Assembly: GCF_028502605.1 (NCBI RefSeq)
Contig: NC_079235.1
Coordinates: 744,001-808,000 of the forward strand
Direction: 5' to 3'
Origin: Trichoderma breve
Lineage: Eukaryota; Ascomycota; Sordariomycetes; Hypocreales; Hypocreaceae
Length of the DNA stretch: 64,000 bases
Below the pieces are notes generated by a model. It made no database searches. It was not told where the DNA came from and worked only from the letters and a program-made list of their open reading frames with translations. Both the position numbers and the translations under genes were made by a program. Shown here piece by piece: positions 1 through 12,080 of the stretch. Each line of letters begins with the position of its first letter. Within the stretch, counting starts at the first letter, position 1.

Positions 1-2778
1 CCTCGTCTTTTGCCAACTGCTCTTGCGTAAATCCACCATTCAAAGTATTGATATAGTCGTCAAATTCTCCAGCCGTTTCAATCACTTCTTTCATTACCTT
101 ATAGTCCAGCTTGAAACTATGATCCTGCTGTCGCTCCCATCTAGCATATTGTCTCGCTGTTGTAATAGCATTGCGAATCTCCCTTCCGTTCATCTCTTTG
201 CGAGCAAGTTGTGGGATGTTATCCATCAAATCTGCAAAATCGATGCCTTCTTCATTCAGGTCTTTTAAACGCCGTGTGAAGTTGCGCCAAATCTGGGTCC
301 TTTGGTCCAAGTCCAGGCTATTGTAATGGACTGCCAGTTGAATGCGGGATTTGAATGCCTCGTCAAAGGTGCCAACCCGGTTGCTTGTCAGGATCAGGAT
401 CCCGTCGTAGTATTCCAGAACTCTTAGAAATACCGACACCAGCGCATTACGGTGTAGATCTTCCAAGCTGCGCTGCTCCAGGAAGACATCTGCTTCATCA
501 AGCAAGACTACACACCCCCAGGTCTTTCCCAGATAAAGAACAGACTCGAGATACCTCTCAACATCTTCTGGCTTAGTTCCAATATCTCCACATGTAACGG
601 GATACAGTGGCCGCTTGGCGATTTCGGCCACACTTTCAGCGGTCAATGTCTTACCTGTACCCGGTCCCCCATGGAGTAACATGATTAAGCCGTTTCCTTT
701 ACCACTGATAAGATCTGTGGATTTTTCTGCTTCGATTTGATTGCTTACGAGAGCTCGAATCAGCCGCTTCGTTTTTTCCTTGAGCACAAGGCTCTCAAAC
801 GCTTGTTTGTTCCAAGAAATCTCGCGGAGCCCGTCAAGTTTTAAATCCACCCATTTCTTCCTCTTGAGATTGTATGCCTTTACTGTCAGAGGCGATAGAT
901 AAAGGAAATTCTCGTCAGGAGGATTTTCCTGCTTCAGTGCTTCAGAGTCAATAAGTGGACGCCGCATGAAGAAGTCAGGTTTGTGTAATTCGTGATATAT
1001 CATCATATCGACCATGTATCGTTCATCACCAGAGTAATATTGGCTGTTTTGTGTGTCATCGTAACATACCATGCGTCTCACACGACATTTCCAGAACCAT
1101 TCTCCTCTTGCTTTCAGCCTTGTTTGCGTTTGCTCATCCACGTAACGGAGTGGTCGAAAGTTCATATCACTAATTTTTCTCTCTGGGGAGTCTTTCGTAT
1201 CGAATTGTAGAATGAGATTTTTGGCTTCTCTTGAGAACCCGCTATCCAATTCCCAGCTCCAAGCTTTCATGCTGAAAGCTTTCTTAGTTTTAGTCTGGCT
1301 TGAGCTCCGGTCTGACTTATCTGCCGTGTCGATGTCTTTGAGCCAAGACATACTCAAATAACCTCTTGCGTCTTGATCATGGTCTTTCACAATAACTTCC
1401 CCAGGCTTGAAGAGATATTTAATGTACTCTTGGGTGATTATACCTCTGCGAGTCATATGATCAACAAGGCTATACTCATCTTCATACTGAGATATGAAGA
1501 AATTTAGTAGCACTTGCAATTGATCACGTTGTTCGCCCTCCAATGTTTCCAAAAATGGTATCAAGGCGTCGCCTCGTGCATGATATATGGCAATGCACAG
1601 ACCTGAAAATTCTACTGATTCCACCGTAACATCATCTGGTGTATTGAAACTGTAGTATTTCAGGAACTTGGCTACCGCAGTGGTAAGGCTCGCGGTTACC
1701 AACGCAACAGTTTCTGCAGTATGCTTTGGTTTAACTGGTTGGTCGTGGTCTTCGTCCAAAACTTCCATTCGATTGATATAAGTGACATCATAATCTCTGT
1801 ATATAAGACAACAGACCTCGGGGCGTTTTGATAGGTAAGATGAGGTGCTCTGCAGTGGAAGATTACCAGCAAGAGCCTCCCTATGTGATGTCGCTCCCCC
1901 TAACCACATTGGCTGATCAAGGTACATGTGCATTTCTTTCTCCCTATCTGGGTCTTGGATCTGTTTCAATACTCGATGTACTAATTGAACTTTTGGATAA
2001 GCTGCTTGTTGCGCTTTCTCTTTCAGTTTGAGGTCCAGCACGTATGCCTGCAAAGTTTCCATGGTCAACATTGGCTCGTCCTGGATATTCAGGGCTCTTG
2101 TGATCAATTGAAGAGCAGAGTTCAGTGAGTCAGAGTGTTCTATAAAATTTTCTTCTGGCTGTCGCTGTTGTTGTTGTTGATGTTGTAGCTGTTGTTGTTG
2201 ATGCTGTTGATGCTGCTGTTCTTGATGAAGATCAAGTTCCTGTAGTTGATGTTTCATTGTTTGCAACATAAGACGTGTTTTATTTTGCTCTTCCAGCAAC
2301 CTTGACAGCGATAGAGAGTCTGGTACAGTGTCCATGTCTACAGTACTATAATAGAACATTTAGCTAAATATGTATCTAGTTTGGTAGTCGGTAACATTGG
2401 GTATAAGAGGATGGATATGCATAATACATTTACATACTTTATCTTTCCAGGGCTACGGCCAAAACTCCTCTCGTCTTGAGATTTATCATTTGCAGTAGTT
2501 CTGTCTAATGCATAGAGAATGTGGCTATTGCGATGAAATTCACTTCCTTGACTTCTGTCATCTGAAATAGTAGTTTGTATCGATGTCAATCTCCCAGAAG
2601 ATGGCAACTGATTAGCCTTGTTTGACTTCTGTTTACCAACTTGCTCTTCGTTAGGAGAGGCTGCGCCGCCCGGATATCCATCGTCGTTATCATTTTCTCT
2701 GTGATGGATATTTTCCGAGCGTTTGCTTTTATATTCTGACAGCATTTTGTGCCGTGGCGGCTTAACGGATACTAGCAT
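1..2778 (-). CDS. Fungal AAA+ ATPase with N-terminal DUF7025-like region (C-terminus beyond window)
   Basis: Partial: the reading frame is still open at base 1. Two exons are proposed, 2438-2778 and 1-2345, with a 92-base GT-AG intron at 2346-2437; this acceptor keeps the frame, giving about 895 visible residues. The first ~115 residues are polar and look disordered. Residues ~143-177 are a Gln/His-rich, probably coiled-coil stretch encoded by CAA/CAG/CAT repeats near 2160-2260. A middle region ending in FRPLRY...RGEWFW resembles the DUF7025 domain that precedes AAA modules in fungi. Walker A is GGPGTGKT (about 645-680, residue ~669) and Walker B is LLDEAD (about 488-505, residue ~730), followed by a sensor-like ILTSNR segment, so ATP hydrolysis looks intact. 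The cellular role is unknown. It is divergent from the DUF7708 gene with under 500 bases between the two. A start at the Met at 2335, in exon 2, is the alternative if exon 1 is untranslated. Confidence 0.85.
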
Positions 2779-3267
2779 TTTGTTCACCTGTGCTAGCGGT
2801 TCCAGATCCTTTGCTCGCTGGGGCGTTATTAACGATATAATTTGCGCGTATTCTTACGAGTATTTTGTTGACAGAGATACAATTTCACTTTGCACGTCAC
2901 GGCGGTCCTTGGTATACATACATGGAGGCAGTGTCAAATCCAGGCTGCCCAACGCACAAGTACCTGGGCATTAGGCAGCAATGTACATGCATGTACTTAT
3001 CAGCCTGGTGCTCCGAAAGTAAGAGGCTACCAGTTGGTATAGTACAACGCACGCAGTGGCGCAGTTTTATGAACGCTGCTGCATGTACAATATGTTGGGT
3101 ATGATTCTGAGGCTGGCCAACTACCTAGTCACACGTAGCATGCAGGCGACAGTGTCCCGTTCAATGTTCTCAAGTTATGCTAATGAAATTGTCGACCTTT
3201 GGTAGCAGAACGACAGCAGTTCATTGACTAATCCCCCGATATTTGACCTTAAAGATATTTTTTGACA
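2779..3267. other. Shared upstream region between AAA+ and DUF7708 genes
   Basis: About 490 bases separate the two divergent starts, so both promoters must lie here or overlap. No convincing TATA box or CCAAT box was found. No gene or RNA was recognised. Confidence 0.6.
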
Positions 3268-5047
3268 ATGGAGACTTCGGAATCAAGTGCGCTTAGTGCT
3301 TGGTATATTTCATCAGAAGCATCCCAATGGTAAGTTTTCCACAGTCGGTATACTAAAGAAGAATATCGGTGGCTGATACGATTTTCATCGAAGTACGGCC
3401 GGCGCTGAGCGCATTTTCGAGGAAGCTCTAGCGGAATTTTCTGCAGAGTTCTCAAAAGATGGAAAGCAGCAGCAGTGGATCACTGATTCTAAGTATGGGA
3501 ACTTTGAGAGCGTCCTCGCTTCTGTCGAAGAGGCCCGAGTTTACTACGAAGAACGAAAAGGCAATTCAAGACTTCGTAAAGGATTATTGCATCTCTCGGA
3601 GAAATTATACAGTTATAGTAGTATCATGGACGTGCTACTCCCACAACAACCGGAATACTCGACTTTAGCCTACAGTGCTATGAAGTTTCTTCTTCTCGTA
3701 GGTTTATCCTTAGTCATATCTTTCGTTTCTGGTTGTCTGAGATAAAGCTTGTAGTCAGTCATAAACCATCATAAACTTGTTTCGCAACTCTGTGTTGGGC
3801 TCAATAGCATCGCACATGTCATATCGCGCGCACAACTCATCATACGACTCTACCCAACTCGGCAAATCAGGCAAGTCATTGTTGAGATATATGTCAATAT
3901 ACTCAAATTTCTTTTGCGGGCCCTTAGCTGGTACCGAGAGAGTAAAATGACGCATATGCTGCAATCAATCACGATGCCTACTAAGCTGCGATATGGTGAT
4001 ATTTTGGCAACTATATCGTCTCTATCTGATACAATGTCTAAGATGGCTCTAGACAGCAGTCACGCTGAGCAGCGAGATATGCACACATGTATTGCTCAAA
4101 TGATGCATGAGCAAAAGCTGACTCGCGAAAGTATTACAGAACTAATAACAGCAGTTTCGGACATGAAAATCTCTATGGTGACTGAACAGGGCATCAATGC
4201 GTCGGCGAGAATCGAATTTCGGCAGAGGCTATCCGAAGTCCAGCTTATGCAGCTCTTGAGCCAATTATCTGTTGCTGTCCTTCCAGATCCCATCAAAGCT
4301 TTTCAGTTGCTATTGTTCGTGTCTAAGAAGCGACAGCCGAAATCGTCAATCAAAGGAGAGGCATTTTGGCTTGATTCAAGAATCCAAAAATGGAATAAAG
4401 ACAAAGACTCGTCTCTTGTTATTATTAATGGAACATGGAAGACACGTTTCCATCTCCAGAGTTTTTGCGTAAGATCTATCGCGATACTATTTGATGCAAA
4501 GTGTCCGGTTATTTGGGCATTGAAAGCGCTCAACGTTGACAAAACACCTGCCGATCAAGCACAAGTGTCGACAATCGACCTACTTAAGTATATAATTTCA
4601 CAGGCCATTTCTGTCAACAAAAGTATCCACACCGATGCAGCTCTGGTCCCTCATCTCAAGTCTCATATTGACGCAAAGTCAGAAGAAGACTGGATTAATA
4701 TTCTTGCAGCAGTCCTCCAGGGTATACCGCGTCTCTATATTATCATCGATGTTGAAGTCTTAAGCCAAAATTTGAGGACATTGACAGAGGATTTCTGGCC
4801 GGCATCATTCCTAAAAATGTTCTCCGAGCTCTCAGCACGCAATATTGGGACAATTGTCAAAGTAGCTTTAATCAGCTATGGCTCACCACTACTTAAAGGC
4901 CCGTTCAGAAAGGATTGTCAGGATCTCGTTGTGTCGGTTGGTGGGGTGAGACAGACTCGAGCATCTGTAGCGAGGGCCCGCAAGCAGGGCTCTTCCATTA
5001 TTAGGACCAGAAGAAATGTTGGGTTACAGGCCATGTATAACAGGTAA
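3268..5047 (+). CDS. DUF7708-domain protein, NLR/STAND-like N-terminal half without a canonical NACHT
   Basis: Three exons are proposed: 3268-3329, 3394-3697 and 3755-5047 (introns of 64 and 57 bases, both GT-AG and phase-consistent), giving 552 residues. Exon 2 carries the DUF7708 hallmark: a helix around EEARVYYEERKG, then SSIMDVLLPQQPEYSTLAYSA and KFLLL. Exon 3 continues with INHHKLV, RLYPT and FLLRALSWYRESK (residue ~176). In fungi this domain often forms the N-terminus of NACHT/STAND immune-like proteins. Here it is followed by a C-terminal region (~residues 300-510) with hydrophobic strands LVIINGT (~343), LYIIIDVEVL (~449) and VKVALISYG (~490). The order suggests a P-loop-like fold, but no GxxxxGK[ST] is present. 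There are no ankyrin, WD40 or TPR repeats. The start was chosen as the ATG at 3268 because it is the first in-frame Met after joining exon 2. Domain identity is good; function is unknown. Confidence 0.85.
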
Positions 5048-5395
5048 TGGCCAGCCCCTCTAATATAATTATGATGATACCTGGGCCCGATAGATCAAAC
5101 TGAAAGAGCTTTCCGAGTCGCTATATTGAACTCAAAAAGGTGGTATAAGATACAAGAATCTCTCGTATGTTCATATGCTATTATTTGTTAGCAGCCCAGT
5201 CAGTCACAACATTCCACAAATTCTACAAACTTACTCAGTCATGTGGTTAGCACTTCAACTCTGTACCCTGATACCCTTCACAATTCCTATTAACAGCCGA
5301 GCACCATTTCTTCAACGTCCATATTACATGTAGGATGAGGAATTTCGTGTCCAGTATGGCTGAGGGTTGGACTAGACGACAAGATAGACCGTAAA
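5048..5395. other. Short convergent intergenic region
   Basis: These 348 bases lie between the stop codons of two convergent genes and must hold both 3' ends. Nothing else was recognised. Confidence 0.5.
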
Positions 5396-6261
5396 TTACT
5401 GGGCCGTCCTTGCGCCTATTCTTTGCAGTAATCTAGAGGTTGCAGCGTCTATGGGACGTGGCGGGCGATGCATCTCAGTCCAAAATTCTTTCGTCATTAT
5501 TTCGTGTTGCGGCGCTGTCAGGTTGCTAACTATCCATTCGAGGTTGACCCCTGACTCAGGATAAGGCATGGGACGAGCAACAGCCTTTGCTCGTATAATA
5601 TCCCCACGTAGGCCCATGAGCCATGGATGCACAGCTAAGAGTGATCGTTGGAAAAGCTCTTCAACATCCTAGGAGAGAGACTTTAAGACTTACCACGGAC
5701 ATAGTCATGCACAGTGACAAAGTTATTGCCGGCGGAAGGTGTCACTTTGATCTTCAACCCTCTCTTCCTAAGCGGTCTATCGTCTCCGCAACATCGTATG
5801 AGAAACTCCGTATCCGAGTCCTCCTCCCAGCTCCCATCCTCCTTGGGCTCGTTCGCATATGGCCGGTCTTCATCGCTGAGATCTCCATAGGTGGTATACT
5901 CGGCGTTAAACTCAGGAGCTATATGGTCCCTATGCCATGCTAGCCAATCAGACTCCCATTGGTCAAGATCGCGCAGTGAAGCCTCAATAGAAGAGACCTT
6001 TGGGTCGGTCAGAGGCAGCGATGAAATCTCATGCCAGGTACCACTACCGCTGCCGCTGGTGTCTGGTCTGAAGAAGGGGTCAAGCTCGCCGACGCTGCGA
6101 GCAGTCCTCATGACGGATATTGTGGAAGGGAAGACGCCTTCCAGAGGCCAGTAGAGACGCTTGGCGGCGGGAGAGAAGAGGACACGCTGCTCATTCCTCC
6201 GAAGCTCCTCGAATGAGGGATATGGAGGTTCATCTGATTGGATCGACTGCGCAGCTGCCAT
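5396..6261 (-). CDS. Conserved-looking hypothetical protein with HPWLM motif
   Basis: Two exons, 5694-6261 and 5396-5634, with a GT-AG intron at 5635-5693, give 268 residues. The protein is acidic in the middle (DLSDEDRPY and WEEDSDTEF, about residues 126-155) and Trp-rich (DQWESDWLAWHRDH). The junction gives VHDYVR-AVHPWLMGLR. No signal peptide, membrane segment or catalytic motif was seen, and I do not recognise the family. It resembles the many fungal proteins of unknown role that detect or carry out nothing assignable from sequence. Odd point: intron bases near 5636-5668 can be read in the frame of exon 2 as DVEELFQRSLL, so a shorter intron may be used in some transcripts. It is convergent with the DUF7708 gene. 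Confidence 0.75.
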
Positions 6262-7125
6262 GATGATATGATGAAGTTTATACGATGGATGGCTTTGTAG
6301 GCTATAAAAGACGCGAAGGAGTGATATTTTGCCTATAGCACTAAAGACTTAAGTAAAAGATGGCTGACGAACTAACAGGCTTAAGTTGATGTAAGGATGG
6401 GAATTCATGTAAGCGGTTCAAGTCTCAGAACAGAATGCTAAAGGAAGCCTTTTATCTGGCAGTTACTAGTCTATTAAGAAATAAATATCCAGCTCAAGTA
6501 TCTGCTATTATGGCTACACGTTTCTAGTATCTGCTGCCATCCCTATATTTTTCTAGTATCTACTACTACCGTTAAATCCCCTCTAGTTTCTGGTATCATC
6601 ACTCGCTACCTACCCATGTAGCATTAGATCTAAGACACGAAATGTTAGATGGTACACTTGGGATACTGGCTAGCAATTCCCTATAAAACCATTGGATCCA
6701 TCATATCAGAAGCTGTTCCTGGAGTGGCGCATCAAAGTGAAGCCACAGTTTGTACAGAGGTACCTCACAGTGAAGCCACCCCGCAGCACAAAGTGGCATC
6801 AAACGTGCCCCGCCTCGCTTTTGCTTGCTGACATATGTCACTGTGGACTGCCACTATCGATAGCGCTATCTCATGTGACCCAGTCTTATCGTCAACTTTT
6901 TTTTTTCTTCTGCAATCGCAAGCTACCTGTGTGAAGGGTCTGCCGGATAGCCTCCAATTGCAATTGAGTTGGGACAGGCGCTTCATTAATATTCACCGCG
7001 CGCAAGAAGAAGCTGCCTGTCTCGATGCATTAAGATTCAGGCATTGCATCTCATAAACACCCCAATACCTCGTCATTCATCTTCAAGCAAGAATTGCGAT
7101 CCGAGCTTAAAGCTACTTCGACATC
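6262..7125. other. Divergent intergenic region with imperfect CTAGTATCTRCT repeats
   Basis: This 864-base stretch separates the hypothetical gene from RPA135. Around 6490-6600 there are several imperfect copies of a pyrimidine-rich word close to TTCTAGTATCTGCT. A long T run occurs at about 6898-6906. No coding potential or RNA gene was seen. Confidence 0.5.
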
Positions 7126-10100
7126 ATGGCGCCCTCAGCCACCAGCACGGAATGGGACCACCAGTTTCACACTCTGCGTCGCCAGGATCTCTTCCGCAAT
7201 CCTCCTACCGATCATTCCGCATATCCTGCTCTCCAGTTAGCAGTCAACCCCCACATTGAGTCGTTCAACGCCATCTTCCGCGGCGATGGAAAGCCCGGCC
7301 TTCTGGCCCATGGCCTGGCGGATATTGGCACAAAAGTTTTCCTCGATGGCAACGACCGCGCTGGCCCAGAAGGCAAAAACCGCCTCCAGATTCGGATCAA
7401 GGAGGTGACCCTGCAAAAGCCGCAGGTGCCGCCATCCAACAAGCTGGCCCTGAACAGAGAAATTTTCCCGGCCGAGTGCAGAGAGAGACACGCTACCTAC
7501 AGAGGAAAGCTCTCCGCCACTTTTGAGTACAGCATCAATGGAGGCGATGTCATTGAATTTACCAGAGAGCTTGGCCAGGTTCCTATTATGATCAAGGTAT
7601 GACGCTCCTACATCTCTCCCAGCGTGTTTATCATCGACGAGCCGTACTCACGAGTTACAAACAGTCAAACAGATGTCACCTCGAGAATAACTCGCCTGCT
7701 TTGTTGGTTTCACGAAAAGAAGAGTCCGAAGAGCTTGGTGGATACTTTATTGTCAACGGTAATGAAAAGATTATCCGTCTCCTGCAGGTGAACAAGCGAA
7801 ACTTTCCCATGGCCATCAACCGTCCGAGTTTCACAAATCGAGGTGCCGGATACACCACATACGGTATCATTCTGCGATCAGTACGACCAGACGAGACGTC
7901 GCAGACAAATGTTTTGCATTACTTGAAGGATGGAAATGTGACCTTCAGGTTTTCTTGGCGCAAGAACGAATACCTTATCCCCGTCATCATGATTCTCAAG
8001 GCACTGGTGGAAACCAACGACCGAGAAATCTTTGAGGGACTGATTGGACCCATGGGCTCTAAGTCGGCCCAAAACACTTTCCTCACAGATCGTGTAGAAC
8101 TCCTGTTGCGAACATACAAGGCCTATCGCCTCTACAGCAAGTCTGAAACACGTGCCTACTTGGGCCAAAAGTTCAGGGTCGTCTTGGGAGTTCCGGAGAC
8201 CATGTCAGATTACGAGGTTGGAACTGAATTCCTGCGAAAAATTGTCTGCGTGCATCTGGGCAATGTCGACGTCACTGAGAAGCAAGATCTCGACAAGTTC
8301 CACATGGTGCTGTTCATGATTCGGAAGCTCTACGCCTTGGCCGCTGGTGAATGCGCCGTCGACAATCCCGATGCCATCCAGAACCAGGAAATTCTGCTCG
8401 GTGGATTCCTTTACTCGCAGATTTTGAAGGAGAGGCTAGACGAGTTCCTTAGCGTGAGCGTTCGTACGGCCATCCGAGACTACCTGAGAAGACACCCTGC
8501 TGTGAATTTCACCTCAGAAGAATTCCGAAAGGAGTTCCCTGGTGGCATCTTCAGAAAGTCAAACGAAAATATCGCCAATGGCCTCGAATACTTCCTTTCC
8601 ACCGGTAATTTGGTTAGTGCCTCTGGTCTGGATCTACAGCAAACAGCAGGCTTCACTGTGGTGGCAGAGAAGCTCAACTTTTTGCGTTTCATCAGCCACT
8701 TCAGAATGGTTCACCGTGGTGCCTTCTTCGCCCAACTCAAGACAACAGCCGTGCGTAAACTGCTGCCGGAATCTTGGGGCTTCATGTGCCCTGTCCACAC
8801 ACCTGATGGTTCTCCCTGCGGCTTGCTGAACCACATGACGCACAAGTGCAAGATTATGACGGATTACATCGATGTTTCCAGCATTCCTGCGCTGGTCGCT
8901 GAGCTCGGTGCTGTTGAAACATCATCCGCGTCCACTGATGAGAGTGTTGTTGTCATGCTGGATGGCAAGATCCTCGGATGGTCCACCCCGAAGGAGTCAC
9001 TGCGAATCGGGGACTGCTTGAGATACTGGAAGGTCGAGGGCTCGCACAACGTACCTTTGCAGCTCGAGATCGGATACGTACCCCCATCAAACGGCGGTTC
9101 ATACCCGGGTCTGTATCTGACATCCACCCCGTCCAGAATGGTTCGACCCGTCAAATACCTGCCCCTACAGAAAGAAGACTTTGTCGGCCCCTACGAGCAG
9201 CCTTACATGTCAATCGCTGTCGTTCCGCAGGAGATTGAGTCTGGTGTGTCTACACACGTTGAATTCGACCCAACCAACATGCTCTCCATCCTTGCCAACA
9301 TGACGCCGTTCTCCGACTTTAACCAATCTCCCCGAAACATGTACCAGTGTCAGATGGGTAAACAAACTATGGGAACTCCAGGTACGGCCATTCGACACCG
9401 AACAGACAACAAGTCCTATAGGATACAAACGGGTCAAACCCCCATTGTCCGTGCCCCTCTTCACAACACTTATGGCTTCGACAACTTCCCCAACGGCATG
9501 AACGCAGTGGTTGCTGTCATTTCTTACACCGGTTACGACATGGACGATGCTATGATCATCAATAAGTCTGCTCACGAAAGAGGCTTCGGTCACGGTACCG
9601 TCTACAAGACCAAGAAGATCACGCTCAAGGATGACTCAAGAACCAGGGCTGCCAAGAGCGTTGTCAAAATGTTTGGTTTCGCCCCTCACAGCTATGTCAG
9701 CGCGGCGTACCAGGGCATGCTTGATGACGATGGTTTGCCGCACGTTGGCCGAATGGTAAAGGAAGATGATGTTTTGTGCGCATGGCACACAGTCACCCCC
9801 GATTACAACGGAAACCTGGTCAACCTTGACGGACTCACCCACTACGAGAAATACAAGGACTCTGAGATTGGATTCATCGAAGAGGTCCGACTGATTGGTG
9901 CCGAATCAGGCTCTGAGCCTCTGCAGACGATTTCCATCAAGATCCGTATCCCTCGTTCTCCCGTCATTGGTGACAAGTTCTCATCCAGACACGGACAGAA
10001 GGGTGTCTTGTCACAAAAATGGCCGATGGTGGATATGCCCTTTTCCGAGACTGGTATTCAGCCCGATGTCATCATCAACCCTCACGCTTTCCCGTCTCGA

Positions 10101-10886
10101 ATGACGATTGGTATGTTTGTGGAGTCGCTGGCCGGAAAAGCTGGTGCTCTGCATGGACTGGCGCAGGATTCTACTCCATTCAGGTTTGACGAAGAGAACA
10201 CGGCAGCAGACTACTTCGGACACCAGCTCATGAAGGCCGGATTCAACTACCACGGAAACGAGCCCATGTATTCTGGCATCACGGGAGAGGAGCTCGGTGC
10301 CGATATCTACATCGGTGTAGTCTACTACCAGAGACTACGTCACATGGTTAACGACAAGTACCAGGTGCGAACCACTGGTCCTGTGGTGCCCACAACAGGC
10401 CAGCCCATCAAGGGCAGAAAGAGAGGTGGTGGTATCCGTGTGGGAGAAATGGAACGTGATGCCCTGTTGGCACACGGCACAGCCTTTTTGCTGCAAGACA
10501 GACTGCTCAACTGCTCAGATTACACTCGATCATGGATCTGCCGTCGCTGCGGATCATTCTTGTCCGTGCAGCCCACAGTATCTCAATTCGCACCAGGAAA
10601 GAAGAAGGCTCCCAGCATGGTCCGTTGCCGAAACTGTGCCGTCAGGCTCGACGACAGCGAGGGCATCGACTTGACGGAAATTCAGGGAGAGATTTGGGAG
10701 GATGGCCAGGGCAACTGCTGGGTGGGCGGCGACCAGACGACGCAGGTTGTGGTCCCCGGTGCGCTCAAGTTTTTGGATGTGGAGTTGGCGGCCATGGGCG
10801 TCAAGCTCAAGTACAGAATAGACCGGACGGACGAGCCTCGCAAGGGACCGATGAAGCCGCTGAAGCAGATTACGGCGGCTGCTTAG
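7126..10886 (+). CDS. rpa2: DNA-directed RNA polymerase I subunit RPA135 (second largest)
   Basis: Catalytic beta-like subunit of RNA polymerase I, which transcribes the 35S rRNA precursor in the nucleolus. Exons are 7126-7596 and 7665-10886, with a 68-base GT-AG intron at 7597-7664; the junction restores MIK-SNRCHL, as expected for the family. The product is 1230 residues, close to the ~1200 of yeast Rpa135. Visible hallmarks are: GGYFIVNGNEK early in the protein; the active-site region GYDMDDAMIINKS; the beta-subunit signature GDKFSSRHGQKG from residue ~926; and a C-terminal zinc site with Cys pairs at ~1116/1119 and ~1145/1148. The motifs are intact, and the gene looks like a normal essential housekeeping copy. 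The ATG at 7126 is the first in frame and gives the typical N-terminus. Confidence 0.97.
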
Positions 10887-12080
10887 TTTGTTTGAGACAC
10901 AAAAGTAATGGGATTGGATGGGATACAAAACGGGGTTGTATATACGTTGATGATGGCTGCATTAGTAAGGTATTAGATGCATATTTGGGCAATGTGATAC
11001 AGAATTTACTGTTTATTTGAACTACAGCTGGATTGTGATTGATGGTATAGTTCAAGTCTCGATTTGTGAAAGCCAATGGCTCAGTGGTGATAAGGCATCA
11101 CTGATGCTTGATGATATCAGGGGCTCAATTTTCTTGTGTGACGGTGGTCGATATGCAGGCTCCCGTCGACTGCGCGGGGACGGATAAGGCGGCCAGACCT
11201 GCTGAAATTGTGTCTTTTAATAAGAGATCGGTGTAACGAAACAAAAGTCAGACGATTCAAGACGCTCCTGTGCCTACGTGTTGCTGTTTCCCTCGAGATG
11301 AGATGCTTGTGTCTTGGCCCCTGAGCCCTGAAACCTGTCAGGCTACGCGAGAGTAAGAAACAGAAACTCGTCTTTCCTATCTATATCTCTTTGCTAAGCC
11401 AAGACAGGGCCAAGCCACTCGTCAAAGAGGGAATCACCTCATCATCGGCTCAGATCGACGTCTGAACCAGGGCATGGGAAGCAAGAGAGAGTTATCTCAA
11501 GTTGAGAAAGTTGAGTTGATTTGCATCCTCACGTGGCTTGAAGCTGCATGTGGTTTCCCCAAAAATCGGAAATCCGGATCATCAGGCCGAATTGGTACCT
11601 TGGCATTGGTACCAAGTCGGGTCGTTTGCGAAGGCACTCTGATGCCTACCTTCCCTGTTGTTCCCCCAACGTCTTTTTTTTCTTATTGGATCTTTTTCCT
11701 TTTCATCTCTCGTTTTCCTTTTCTTTTCTTGACTCATAATACACTGACGGCTGTTGCGCATTCGCTCAATCAGACACCGCTGGGGCGATATTCCTTTTTA
11801 ACCTTTTCCTTCGAATCTTGGCCGTCATTCGCGAGATTCATCACTCTCGCTATTTCGATCTTTTGGCACAAGACGATAAAACAGTCATCAGCACCATTAC
11901 CTCTCATTTTCGTCATTTATTCTTTCTATTCCTCTATCACTCACTCTCATTCCCTCTTCGTCCACTCTTCAACACTCTTGGCATATTGGCGAGCTTGAAC
12001 CAGCATTTGCCGCATAGGCGCCAAACTCGGCAACCCCTTTATAATCGAGTCTCTGGAACGACGAAAAGGCAAACACAGCC
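10887..12080. other. RPA135 3' region and pyrimidine-rich tyrosinase leader
   Basis: This 1.2 kb stretch holds the RPA135 3' end and the tyrosinase promoter. From about 11,650 to 12,000 the + strand is strongly C/T-rich, as is common upstream of fungal transcription starts. Short open frames here lack codon structure and are not called as genes. Confidence 0.6.

Noticed and set aside
3755..3964. 69-codon antisense frame in the DUF7708 gene
   Set aside because: The + strand here encodes the conserved DUF7708 continuation after the second intron.
11474..11998. 174-codon open frame before the tyrosinase
   Set aside because: Mostly a pyrimidine-rich leader giving Phe/Ser/Leu runs; no homology-like motif.
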